A stretch of 64,000 nt of DNA, from positions 310,001-374,000 of the forward strand of contig NC_020192.1 in the NCBI RefSeq assembly GCF_000315915.1. The letters run 5' to 3'. The notes beneath the pieces are model-generated. The model saw only the letters and a list, made by a program, of their open reading frames with translations, searched no databases and had not been told where the DNA came from. The stretch comes from Henningerozyma blattae CBS 6284. Taxonomy: Eukaryota; Ascomycota; Saccharomycetes; Saccharomycetales; Saccharomycetaceae. Of the stretch, positions 51,042 to 62,649 are shown piece by piece (positions within the stretch are counted from its first letter, which is position 1; each line of letters begins with the position of its first letter). The position numbers and the translations under genes were made by a program.

Positions 51042-52124
51042 TCAAGAAAATGCCGATGGGTATAGAAACCCGAAATGACTAAATAAAATACAATAGTAAT
51101 TATATATATATATATATATATAATTTTTCCATATACCTGAACAAACAGGACAATTTGATGATCTTTGAGCTGCAAATTTATAAAAATAAACTCCATTTGT
51201 TAAGTTGCAAATTGTAAAAGTATCTAGATTATCAATAGATTCTAAATCTAGCCTATCATGATACAATCGTAATAATAATGAACAAGCTTGTGATGCTACC
51301 ATTGCGTTCGATGGAGCTGTACTTGGGATAGTCTTTTTAATAATACCTTCAATATAAGAGGGTGATAATATCGAGTCATCTATTTGAAATTCTTTTGCTC
51401 TTGCTTTACATAATTTTAAAAGAGTTTCTATTGGTAAAGTTTCATCTTCCTCATCATCATTATCGATTTGATTTTGATTTTGTTTAATTTTTGGAGATCC
51501 CTTATTGAGATTGGATTGTTGTAGCCAAACATATTGAATGATATGAATTAAATTTCTCGGTCTTGATGCCAAAGTACATAAAGGAGCAGAATCATCAGAA
51601 GAATTCGTTGAAGGTAAAGTATCTATTGTACATTCCCAGCAAGCAGTGATTGTTGGAATAATCAATTTAATATGACCTTTAAATCCTTCACAAGCAGAAT
51701 CTATGAAGGGAATAATTTTTGCATAATTATTTAATCTTGTAAAATTGATTAATAAATTATTTATATATCTTCTTGTATCAATTGAATCCAAGCCTGATAT
51801 GATAAAATCAAATTGTTCCAAGAATTGATAATCTAAAGTCTTTATATCAATAATTAATGGAGTAATAAAAGTAGGGATGAATTGATTAAAATATTTGGCA
51901 ATCACAATAGATTTATATTCACCAATATCATTTAATTTGAATAAAAATTGTCTATTCAAATTAGTTAGTTCTATCTTGTCGAAGTCAATTAAAGTAATTT
52001 GTTTAATTAAATATGCGTTTTTACATTTTTGATTTTTCTTAATTGAAGAGTTTTTGTTAATCATATAAAGATTTTTAATAATCTCACATCCTAGCCCACC
52101 AGCTCCTAATACAAGTATGTTCAT
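51042..52124 (-). CDS. UBA3: NEDD8/Rub1-activating enzyme catalytic subunit Uba3
   Basis: 360 residues against 299 in S. cerevisiae. ThiF/E1 fold: nucleotide loop MNILVLGAGGLGCEIIKNL, IDFDKIELTNLNRQFLF, FIISGLDSIDTRRYINNLL, catalytic cysteine in TACWECTIDTLPS, and a terminal CPVC zinc pair. With Ula1 it adenylates and thioesterifies Rub1 for cullin (Cdc53) neddylation. The family normally ends just after CPVC; here translation runs on for about 30 residues through a TA microsatellite (YIYIYIY) to a non-conserved tail. An Asp/Glu insert lies near 225-235. Confidence 0.94.
   Translation of the reverse strand: MNILVLGAGGLGCEIIKNLYMINKNSSIKKNQKCKNAYLIKQITLIDFDKIELTNLNRQFLFKLNDIGEYKSIVIAKYFNQFIPTFITPLIIDIKTLDYQFLEQFDFIISGLDSIDTRRYINNLLINFTRLNNYAKIIPFIDSACEGFKGHIKLIIPTITACWECTIDTLPSTNSSDDSAPLCTLASRPRNLIHIIQYVWLQQSNLNKGSPKIKQNQNQIDNDDEEDETLPIETLLKLCKARAKEFQIDDSILSPSYIEGIIKKTIPSTAPSNAMVASQACSLLLRLYHDRLDLESIDNLDTFTICNLTNGVYFYKFAAQRSSNCPVCSGIWKNYIYIYIYNYYCILFSHFGFLYPSAFS
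51099..51122. repeat. TA microsatellite inside the UBA3 3' coding end
   Basis: Twelve TA units read as Tyr-Ile repeats at the Uba3 C-terminus. Any length change not divisible by three would change the tail. Confidence 0.95.
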
Positions 52125-52342
52125 TTTCTTTAATTATCATTAGAAGTTGTATAAATTGTGTAAATATATACATGTGTTTAAATATCAAGATGATCTTTTC
52201 ATATTTATGCGTATACACGGGTGTATATTTCCAAATAAAGTATTCAAAAAAAGAGAGTGATATCAAACCATAAAAAAAGGTGTTAATTTATATTAATATA
52301 TAATAATTATAATAATAGAGAAAATCTAAGTAAGTGCAAAGT

Positions 52343-52927
52343 CTAATCGCTCTTAATACCACCAGTACCAGCGACTTCCAATTGCTCAACAGACTTCTTG
52401 TCTGATTTGGAAGCATCAGCGCCTGGATTACCGGATTGACCAAAAGAACCAAACATGGAAGCTGCCTTGAAAGGTCTTTTCAAATCACCAACAGCAGGTT
52501 TGTTAAATAGATGGATTTTGACTTCATTGGATTCCAAAGCACCTTTGATTGGAGAAATCAATTGCATGAATAAAGGATTTGTGTATTTCATATACAAATG
52601 CATGAACCCCATCATAGCAACAGAACTGTAGATGGATTTAATAGCAGAGTCGACTTCTTTCAAATCGTAGTCAAAAACAGTGGTGACTTCTAATCTTTCA
52701 GGTTCCCCAGTCAATTGGTTACCTGGAACAGCATATTTCAAAGTAGTTTTATCTTTCTTGGCAATGATCTTATTACGAGCCAATTGATAGATGGACCAGG
52801 TTATAATGACACTAACTACATAGGCGATTCTAATATATAATACAGTGGTTGGACTTTCCATATCCAAACGTCTTGAAATCTGCATCATGGCAAGCATGAT
52901 GACCAAATTGGTGATTTGTGGGTTCAT
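52343..52927 (-). CDS. SND3: SND-pathway ER targeting protein Snd3 (Pho88)
   Basis: 194 residues. The start is set at ATG 52925-52927 because MNPQITNLVIMLAMMQISRR matches S. cerevisiae Pho88/Snd3 (188 residues); the upstream open frame is not conserved. Two N-terminal membrane spans (about 5-18 and 33-50), then LEVTTVFDYDLKEVDSAIKS, MGFMHLYMKYTNPLFMQ and the charged tail LFNKPAVGDLKRPFKA. Snd3 works with Snd2 in SRP-independent targeting to the ER; the older name PHO88 comes from a phosphate-transport phenotype. Confidence 0.97.
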   Translation of the reverse strand: MNPQITNLVIMLAMMQISRRLDMESPTTVLYIRIAYVVSVIITWSIYQLARNKIIAKKDKTTLKYAVPGNQLTGEPERLEVTTVFDYDLKEVDSAIKSIYSSVAMMGFMHLYMKYTNPLFMQLISPIKGALESNEVKIHLFNKPAVGDLKRPFKAASMFGSFGQSGNPGADASKSDKKSVEQLEVAGTGGIKSD

Positions 52928-54180
52928 GGTGGCGGTGATGTTTGAATATTTTTTTTTTTGGAGTTTATCAAATGTAAATAACAAATATATCAAATGTATA
53001 TGTAATACGAATGTATAAACTAATAATTAATGTATAAAATATGTATATTTAAAAAAAAAAAAAAAAAACAAAGATTAAGTTTTCTACATCTATTGATATC
53101 AAATTCCGAAATTTGCATATGAATTAATCACTCAATGTATTACGCGTTAAAGTCAATAGGACGAGATTTTTTCGTTTCTTTTTTTGGATTACGATTTCTT
53201 GGAAGTTCGAGAAACTTCCTTTTGGTGGGAAAAATAAAATAAAATAAAATAAAATTAAAAAAAAAGTAAAGTGTATTTACCCGCACATACACGTGACATG
53301 ATTATATCCGCGGAATTAACAAGTTCTGTGCCCTGGAAACCAGGGTTACAGATGGGCCAAATTAGGGTTGTGTTGTATCACGTGCTATATATTATATCAC
53401 GTGGTGTAGACTTTGTAACCCCGGGTAATGGAAATCCAGAAAAAGAAATAAAAAAGGGTAGACTCGATTTCCCCTTTTGAGGGGATGTTTCGGCCTCCTT
53501 CTTTTCTAGGCCACAACGGGAAAAAATTGTTTCGAGCACAAACAGAAAACAAATTGACACTAATAGAATATTATTATCATATTCTATATTCTAAATTCTA
53601 TATATCTTCTATATATTTTACCTTCAAAAATTCATAATTACTAAAGTCAAATATAGATAATTTAATCATATATTTATATTTTTTTTCTTCTAAAACCTTT
53701 AAATTCTTTATTTCAACTTTTTTATTATTATTTATACATTTACTTATTTTACATATTTTACTTTTTTACTTTTTTTTTGTCTTTTTGTTTCGTTTTGTTA
53801 CGTTTTATTTTTTTTTTTTTTAATTACTATTTCTTGATTCTTTGTGCTTAGAAAACCAATCGATTTTCGATATTATATCTATTAAGGACCCTTCTCCTCC
53901 ACAACCCAACATTTGTTTTTCTTTTTTTTATTCTTTTAGATATATTATATTATATTATTATTATTAATTAATATATTATATATATATATATTTTTTTACC
54001 TTCGTTATTATTTTGCTTCTTCAAAAATTTTTTTTCTTTTTCTCCCACTTATAATTGCTTTTTAAAAAAATAATAATAAAAAAACAAATATAATAAAAAG
54101 AAATTTTAACATAGCTATAACAAACAAAAAATAAAAACAAATAAGAAAAAACGCCAATTAAGCAAGATACTTATTCGACA
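52928..54180. promoter_or_regulatory. Divergent promoter SND3/CDC12
   Basis: 1.25 kb holding an A18 run (about 53,050-53,067), an AAAAT tandem near 53,237, the factor-site cluster at 53,290-53,428 (listed separately) and a T-rich tract at 53,690-54,060 upstream of CDC12. A synteny boundary lies within it (SND3 from chr II type, CDC12 from chr VIII type). No gene seen. Confidence 0.65.
53290..53428. promoter_or_regulatory. Cluster of general-factor sites: CACGTG x3, TCCGCGGA, TTAGGGTT, CGGGTAA
   Basis: Within 139 bases: CACGTG at 53290-53295, 53379-53384 and 53398-53403 (Cbf1/Pho4 class); TCCGCGGA at 53307-53314 (PDRE); an inverted repeat CCCTGG-AAA-CCAGGG at 53331-53345; TTAGGGTT at 53362-53369 (Tbf1 core on the other strand); CCGGGTAA at 53421-53428 (Reb1). 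The density suggests a constitutive nucleosome-depleted hub between SND3 and CDC12. Confidence 0.6.
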
Positions 54181-55458
54181 ATGACCCCTCATTTAGATTC
54201 TACAAACAGCCAAAATATCAATCTTGATTCTACCGAAGTTGGTATTTCCAATTTACCCAATCAAAGATATAAAATAGTCTCTGATCAAGGAGGTATTTTC
54301 AATTTGATGGTCTGTGGTGAAAGTGGTGTTGGTAAATCCACATTTATAAACACTTTGTTCCAAACCACTTTGGAACCTTTGGATCCACATAAATATAGAA
54401 ACGGCCCTATTAAGAAGACTGTTCATATCGATATTATTAGAGCTATTTTGAAAGAAAAAAATTTTAAATTAAGATTGAATATCATTGATACTCCAGGGTT
54501 TGCTGATAACATCAACAACAATAAATCATGGCAGCCAATCATTGAATTTATTGATGAACAACATGAATCATATATGCGTCAAGAACAACAACCTTTAAGA
54601 GATATCAAGTTCGATTTGAGAATTCATGCAGTTTTATATTTCATAAGACCTACTGGTCATTCATTGAAACCAATTGATATCGAAACCATGAAAAGAATCT
54701 CCACAAGAGCTAATTTAATACCAATCATTGCCAAATCAGATACTTTAACTAAAAACGAATTGATTAAATTTAAAAATAGAATTAGACAAATCATTGAAAC
54801 TCAACAAATTAGAATCTTCACCCCCCCATTAGAATATGATGGTGATTTAAATCCAAAACAAAACACTAATACACCAAATGAATTAGGCGAAGATAATCAA
54901 GATTCTAAAGCTCCAAACACAAGTGATGTCAATGCTGCTGCCATTGAACATGCTAGACAATTGATTGAATCAATGCCATTTGCTATTATCTCAAGTGAAA
55001 ATCAATTCCAAACTGAAGATGGTAGAAATATCATTGGTAGAAAGTATCCTTGGGGGGTTGTTGAGGTAGAAAATGATGAACATTGTGATTTTAGAAAATT
55101 AAGATCATTATTATTAAGAACTAATCTATTAGATTTGATTTTAAATACTGAAGAATTACATTATGAAGCTTATAGAAAATTGAAATTGGAGAAAAAGGAA
55201 AATGGTGATGAAAATGGTTCTGATGAAATGAGTAAATATAAAAGAACTATTAGCAATAATCCTAAATTTAAAGAAGAAGAAATTGCTTTAAAGAAATATT
55301 TCACAGAACAAGTTAAAGCTGAAGAACAAAGATTTAGACAATGGGAACAAAATATCGTCAATGAAAGAGTTAGATTAAACGCCGATCTAGAAGATATTCA
55401 AAAGAAAGTTGGAAAATTAGAAGATCAAATTAAAGCTTTACAATTGAAAAAACGTTAA
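54181..55458 (+). CDS. CDC12: Septin Cdc12
   Basis: 425 residues (S. cerevisiae Cdc12 407). VGISNLPNQRYKIV precedes the septin GTPase: P-loop GESGVGKS (46-53), DTPGFAD (about 103), AKSD (about 184), and the septin-unique element RKYPWGVVEVEN. A C-terminal coiled coil (about 360-425) ends with RVRLNADLEDIQKKVGKLED and matches Cdc12 rather than Cdc3, Cdc10, Cdc11 or Shs1. It is an essential subunit of the hetero-octamer filaments at the bud neck. Confidence 0.97.
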   Translation: MTPHLDSTNSQNINLDSTEVGISNLPNQRYKIVSDQGGIFNLMVCGESGVGKSTFINTLFQTTLEPLDPHKYRNGPIKKTVHIDIIRAILKEKNFKLRLNIIDTPGFADNINNNKSWQPIIEFIDEQHESYMRQEQQPLRDIKFDLRIHAVLYFIRPTGHSLKPIDIETMKRISTRANLIPIIAKSDTLTKNELIKFKNRIRQIIETQQIRIFTPPLEYDGDLNPKQNTNTPNELGEDNQDSKAPNTSDVNAAAIEHARQLIESMPFAIISSENQFQTEDGRNIIGRKYPWGVVEVENDEHCDFRKLRSLLLRTNLLDLILNTEELHYEAYRKLKLEKKENGDENGSDEMSKYKRTISNNPKFKEEEIALKKYFTEQVKAEEQRFRQWEQNIVNERVRLNADLEDIQKKVGKLEDQIKALQLKKR

Positions 55459-56189
55459 TTAATATTTGGTGAATAATGAGATGAGTTGATATCTTTTTTC
55501 AAATGGGAACAAGACAACAAAAATAATAAAAACAGCAACAACAACAAGATTGACTTGACGAAAGTCAATATTAAATTTATTTAGTTTTACTTATTTTTTT
55601 TTTTTATTTTATTCTATTTCTAATCTTTTGAATTTTTCATGTTTGTGAATTTTTCATTTTATACTACTAATTATTTTCTATAATTAAAGTCTATGTAATT
55701 AATAAGACACACTTTTAAAATGTTTGATATATATAAATAACTTTTACAAACTCCTAAGGGTAATAATGACATTTTTGTATACTATCAAGTTTCAAGAGTC
55801 TGAGTTATATTGTTTTGTTACAGAATATGCATATGTAACAGAATATTCTGATATATCTTATCTTGTCACAAAGTTCAAGAATATTTTAAAGCTAAATAAC
55901 CTGTTTTCATGAATTGTGAATTCCAACTCAGTCGTAAAAGTATTTCTTTTTTTAAAGAAATATATCTTTTGTAAGGGCTTTTAATTTTATAATAAATTGT
56001 TAATATTGTAAACAATTCAAAAAATAAGGTACAAAAAATTATACAAAATGTAAAGCATACATAAGAAACTAAACGAATTTTTATAATACTTATTCACATG
56101 AAAAAAAAGTCGTAATTAGTGCTATATTTACACATATTATTCACATGTAGTTAACGCACTTTTTAAATAATAAGTTTTGTTGTTTTTTT
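55459..56189. other. CDC12 3' region up to LTR A
   Basis: 731 bases, AT-rich, no gene. A GTAACAGAATAT direct repeat (near 55,818 and 55,837) is the only notable word. It ends in a T-run whose last five T (56185-56189) form the left target repeat of LTR A. Confidence 0.5.
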
Positions 56190-56611
56190 TGTTGTAATCG
56201 TCTCGGGACGATACTAATAATACTATAAGGGCTTAGGGTTTACACAACCCTGAACTATTCTTGAGTTATTGGACTTTTACACTAAAAGCTAGAGTACCAC
56301 TTGTACTTAAATAATAACTTGTTCTTCTTATAACTATAAAATTAATATGGACGAACTATAAACTTATGAATTCTTGATGGATAAGTAGCCCTATTAATAC
56401 GTTTTCAAATAGCCCTATTTATCCTAAATATTAGTTTATTAACTTGTCAAGCAATTGAACAATTGCATGATATTACGACTTATAGTCATATAATTGCGTG
56501 AGCGCACGACTGTAAGATTGTATGACTCGTAGTCATCGGATTACGTGATCGTTTGCTTAAAGCCTAAACTTGAGAACATTACTTTTTATTGTTTAGCATA
56601 TGTCTACAACA
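56190..56611 (+). mobile_element. Solo LTR A, Ty3-like (sigma type)
   Basis: 422 bp with terminal inverted repeat TGTTGTA...TACAACA. Flanked by TTTTT on both sides (56185-56189 and 56612-56616), a 5-bp target duplication. A TATAAAAT box lies 145 bp in (56335). The terminal words resemble the S. cerevisiae Ty3 LTR (sigma, TGTTGTAT...). No internal coding region remains. Related to LTR B through the TATA-box region and termini but otherwise strongly diverged. Confidence 0.85.
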
Positions 56612-56616
56612 TTTTT

Positions 56617-57031
56617 TGTTGTAAACCAACTTAGGAGTACGATACACTTAAATAGTAACTACCAAAAACTTAATTTAACAATCTTATTAACTTAACACCA
56701 GTTAATACTTCGAACTTACGAATATAATTGTTGTTCTTCTTAAACTAAATAACTATATAAAAGAACTATAAATTTATGTCTTAAGTCTGAAAAGCTGGCC
56801 TTTAAATACTTTTCAAAGGTCAACGCCAGCTTTTCCATTTTACTTTAACTGGCCTGTTTATAAACTTACTTACAAGGGTAGGAGTGCACAGTTTGAGTAA
56901 TGCTGGCTAACTAATAAAGATTATGCATCGAACAGATATTCACGGGGATGCAACTAGCAGCTGCTCAGTGTTGTGTACAATTTCTAGTTAGCAACTTGTA
57001 GATGAGTATAAAGTCAATCTTGTCTACAACA
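56617..57031 (+). mobile_element. Solo LTR B, Ty3-like, next to tRNA-Arg
   Basis: 415 bp, TGTTGTA...TACAACA termini, the last 11 bp (TGTCTACAACA) identical to LTR A. Flanked by TTTTT (56612-56616 and 57032-57036). TATATAAAAG lies at 56754-56763, 137 bp in, the same place as in LTR A; GTTCTTCTTA and GAACTATAAA are shared around it. Its 3' end is 16 bp before the tRNA-Arg 5' end, the distance at which Ty3 integrates beside Pol III start sites. Confidence 0.87.
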
Positions 57032-57047
57032 TTTTTCAAGAAATAAA

Positions 57048-57119
57048 GCTCGCGTGGCGTAATGGCAACGCGTCTGACTTCTAATCAGAAGATTGTGGGT
57101 TCGACCCCCACCGTGAGTG
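57048..57119 (+). tRNA. tRNA-Arg(UCU)
   Basis: 72 nt, intronless. Acceptor GCTCGCG/CGTGAGT, A box TGGCGTAATGG, anticodon TCT in CTTCTAA, B box GGTTCGACC, discriminator G. Very close to S. cerevisiae tRNA-Arg(UCU). It reads AGA, the main arginine codon here. It is followed 18 bp later by tRNA-Asp in the same orientation with no strong terminator between (two T4 tracts only). Confidence 0.97.
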
Positions 57120-57137
57120 CTTTACTTCTTTTAATTT

Positions 57138-57209
57138 TCCCCGATAGTTTAATGGTTAGAATGGGCGCTTGTCGCGTGCCAGATCGGGGTTCAATTCCCC
57201 GTCGAGGAG
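57138..57209 (+). tRNA. tRNA-Asp(GUC), acceptor-stem C4-A69 mismatch
   Basis: 72 nt. Anticodon GTC in CTTGTCGC, B box GGTTCAATTCC, D-arm GTTTAATGGTTAGAATG as in S. cerevisiae. Acceptor strands TCCCCGA and TCGAGGA leave position 4-69 as C-A, while all other pairs form. It is probably made as a dimeric precursor with tRNA-Arg, as known for this gene pair in S. cerevisiae. Confidence 0.93.
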
Positions 57210-57217
57210 ATTTATTA

Positions 57218-57224
57218 TTTTTTT
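57218..57224 (+). terminator. Pol III terminator after tRNA-Asp
   Basis: T7 run nine bases after the tRNA-Asp 3' end; the first strong stop for the tRNA-Arg/tRNA-Asp unit. Confidence 0.9.
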
Positions 57225-60715
<3,491 letters not shown>

Positions 60716-61253
60716 GTAATTGATATCCAACAGTTTTAAAAGCTTAACTAATTAAAAATTGAACGATTATTGAACTAAAAACATTTAATTTATTCTTAAA
60801 ATCTATTTAAAAAACAATATAGCTTAAATAATATTTTTTTTTCTCTTTTTCAAATTTAATATAATTTAATATAACGACAAGAATTTTTTAGCCTATAACG
60901 TAATGACGTTGTTGAAAATATTCACACTCATTTCAATGATAACTAACGCTTATAAATCAATCAGGAATGATTATTACTTAGATTATTTATTAATCACACA
61001 ATTATTTTATTTTAATAGTGTGAGATCAAGATTAAATATTTAGAGATGAGATCTCCGATATTTCTCCGATATTTTCTGAAAGAAAACTTGGGCATGCAAA
61101 ACGTGTCTCCAGGGCTACTAAACGAGAAACCCCGAGTGACGTATTTCCTATCTTTTTTATTTTTTTGTTTAAAAGAATGTTAAAATATATTTTTCAAATA
61201 TTTAAGAAGTCTATACAAATGTGTTAAGTAAAGAAGTTCATCATCATAAACGA
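60716..61253. other. Convergent 3' region GFA1/TRR1
   Basis: 538 bases, AT-rich, with an ATTTCTCCGAT tandem pair near 61,040-61,060. No gene seen. Confidence 0.5.
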
Positions 61254-62219
61254 TTACAATTCAGACAAATATCTTTCAGCATCCAAACCAGCCATACAAC
61301 CAGATCCGGCACTTGTGATGGCTTGCCTATATCTTGAATCTTGAACATCACCAGCAGCGAAGAAACCTGGTACAGAGGTTAAAGAAGTGCCTGGAACAGT
61401 CTTAATGTAACCATTATCATCAGTATCTACTTGGCCCCTGACAGTTTCAGTGGCAGGGTCGTGACCAATAGCGTAGAAGAGACCATTTACAGGCAAATCA
61501 GATTCCTTATTTGTAACGTTATTTTTTATCTTCAAATTGGTTAATAATTTTTCATCACCTTGACATTCTAAAGCAACTGTATTGAATAGAATTTCAATCT
61601 TTGGGTTTTCCATGACACGTTCTTGCATGATCTTGGAAGCACGTAAATGATCTTTTCTAACAAGCATAAAAACTTTAGAACCATACTTGGTTAAGAAAGA
61701 AGCTTCCTCACAAGCAGAATCACCACCACCAATGACAGCTAATGGCTTGTTTCTAAAGATTGGTACAGCACCATCACAAACGGCACATGCAGAAATACCC
61801 TTTTGCCAGTAAGTAGTTTCACCTGGTAAATTCATTCTCTTGGCAGAAGCACCAGTAGCTAAAATGATGGCATCAGTAGTAAAAGGTGTGGCATCTTCAT
61901 TAAATTCAGTCCAGAACTTAAATGGCTTGGAAGATAGATCAATCTTGGAAACAGTTTCAGTGATGATATTGGTACCAAATTTTAAAGATTGTAATTTCAT
62001 TCTTTCCATTAATTCAGAACCAGTTAATCCATCAGGAAACCCTGGGAAATTTTCGATCTCAGTGGTAGTAGTCAATTGACCACCAGCAGCAATCCCATTG
62101 GCAAACATACCTTCGTAAAGAGTAGGTTTTATTTCAGCACGAGCCAAATAAATGGCTGCAGTATGGGCAGCTGGACCAGAACCAATAATAGTAACTTTGT
62201 TGTGATTTGAAGATGTCAT
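61254..62219 (-). CDS. TRR1: Thioredoxin reductase (NADPH), possible non-AUG mitochondrial form
   Basis: 321 residues from ATG 62217-62219 (S. cerevisiae Trr1 319). FAD motif [20 protein letters not shown], redox-active ACAVCDG (about 140-146), NADPH motif [15 protein letters not shown], and [15 protein letters not shown]. It reduces thioredoxins. The frame stays open upstream to a TAA at 62268-62270 with no ATG, but encodes [12 protein letters not shown] after a TTG (62256-62258) in AAA context: basic, no acidic residue. S. cerevisiae splits cytosolic TRR1 and mitochondrial TRR2; both forms could come from this gene. YPQ2 next door favours the TRR1 locus, CDC12 the TRR2 locus. Confidence 0.95.
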   Translation of the reverse strand: MTSSNHNKVTIIGSGPAAHTAAIYLARAEIKPTLYEGMFANGIAAGGQLTTTTEIENFPGFPDGLTGSELMERMKLQSLKFGTNIITETVSKIDLSSKPFKFWTEFNEDATPFTTDAIILATGASAKRMNLPGETTYWQKGISACAVCDGAVPIFRNKPLAVIGGGDSACEEASFLTKYGSKVFMLVRKDHLRASKIMQERVMENPKIEILFNTVALECQGDEKLLTNLKIKNNVTNKESDLPVNGLFYAIGHDPATETVRGQVDTDDNGYIKTVPGTSLTSVPGFFAAGDVQDSRYRQAITSAGSGCMAGLDAERYLSEL

Positions 62220-62258
62220 TTTTGAGAATAGGCGAGGCAATGGGCGAATACGAAACAA

Positions 62259-62649
62259 TTTGTTGAATTAAAATAAATTGAATTGATTTGAGCTGAATTG
62301 ATTTGAGCTGAATTGATTTGAAATTAATTCTTTCAGTTGATAGACAAATTTAATTGAAGAGATGCATGATTTTTGTTATGTAGCGAGTTTATATAGTTAT
62401 ATAATGCGAATGATTATGTGGGTGCATTCTAGATGCAAAGATGGGTGTGTATACTATATTGTAGTATTATTAAGTTGGAAGATTAGTGAGCGAAAATGAA
62501 GCCGAGCCAACCGAAAACCGCCTCAAAACCCTAATGTGTAAAAACTACAACCCAGGGCTTACAACCCTACCATGGTTATGGCCGAACCCTATAGCACGTG
62601 ATGTATTTTGCCAATTTGTCAACCGATATCTTTTAACCTTATTTCGTGT
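62259..62649. promoter_or_regulatory. TRR1 promoter and YPQ2 3' region
   Basis: 391 bases. Three tandem copies of a 15-bp GAATTGATTTGAGCT unit (62280-62294, 62295-62309, 62310-62324, the last diverged at two of its final bases) lie 60-105 bp upstream of the TRR1 ATG. AACCCTAA (Tbf1-type) lies near 62,527 and CACGTG at 62595-62600. No clear Yap1 site (TTACTAA/TTAGTAA) seen. Confidence 0.6.

Noticed and set aside
51060..51140. Intron at the UBA3 3' end (GTATAT after CPVCSG, TTTAG downstream)
   Set aside because: No TACTAAC branch point and a poor 5' splice site; simple read-through of a microsatellite explains the tail.
52928..52993. 22-residue N-terminal extension of SND3
   Set aside because: The conserved family start is MNPQ; the extension contains an A-run-derived lysine stretch with no family match.
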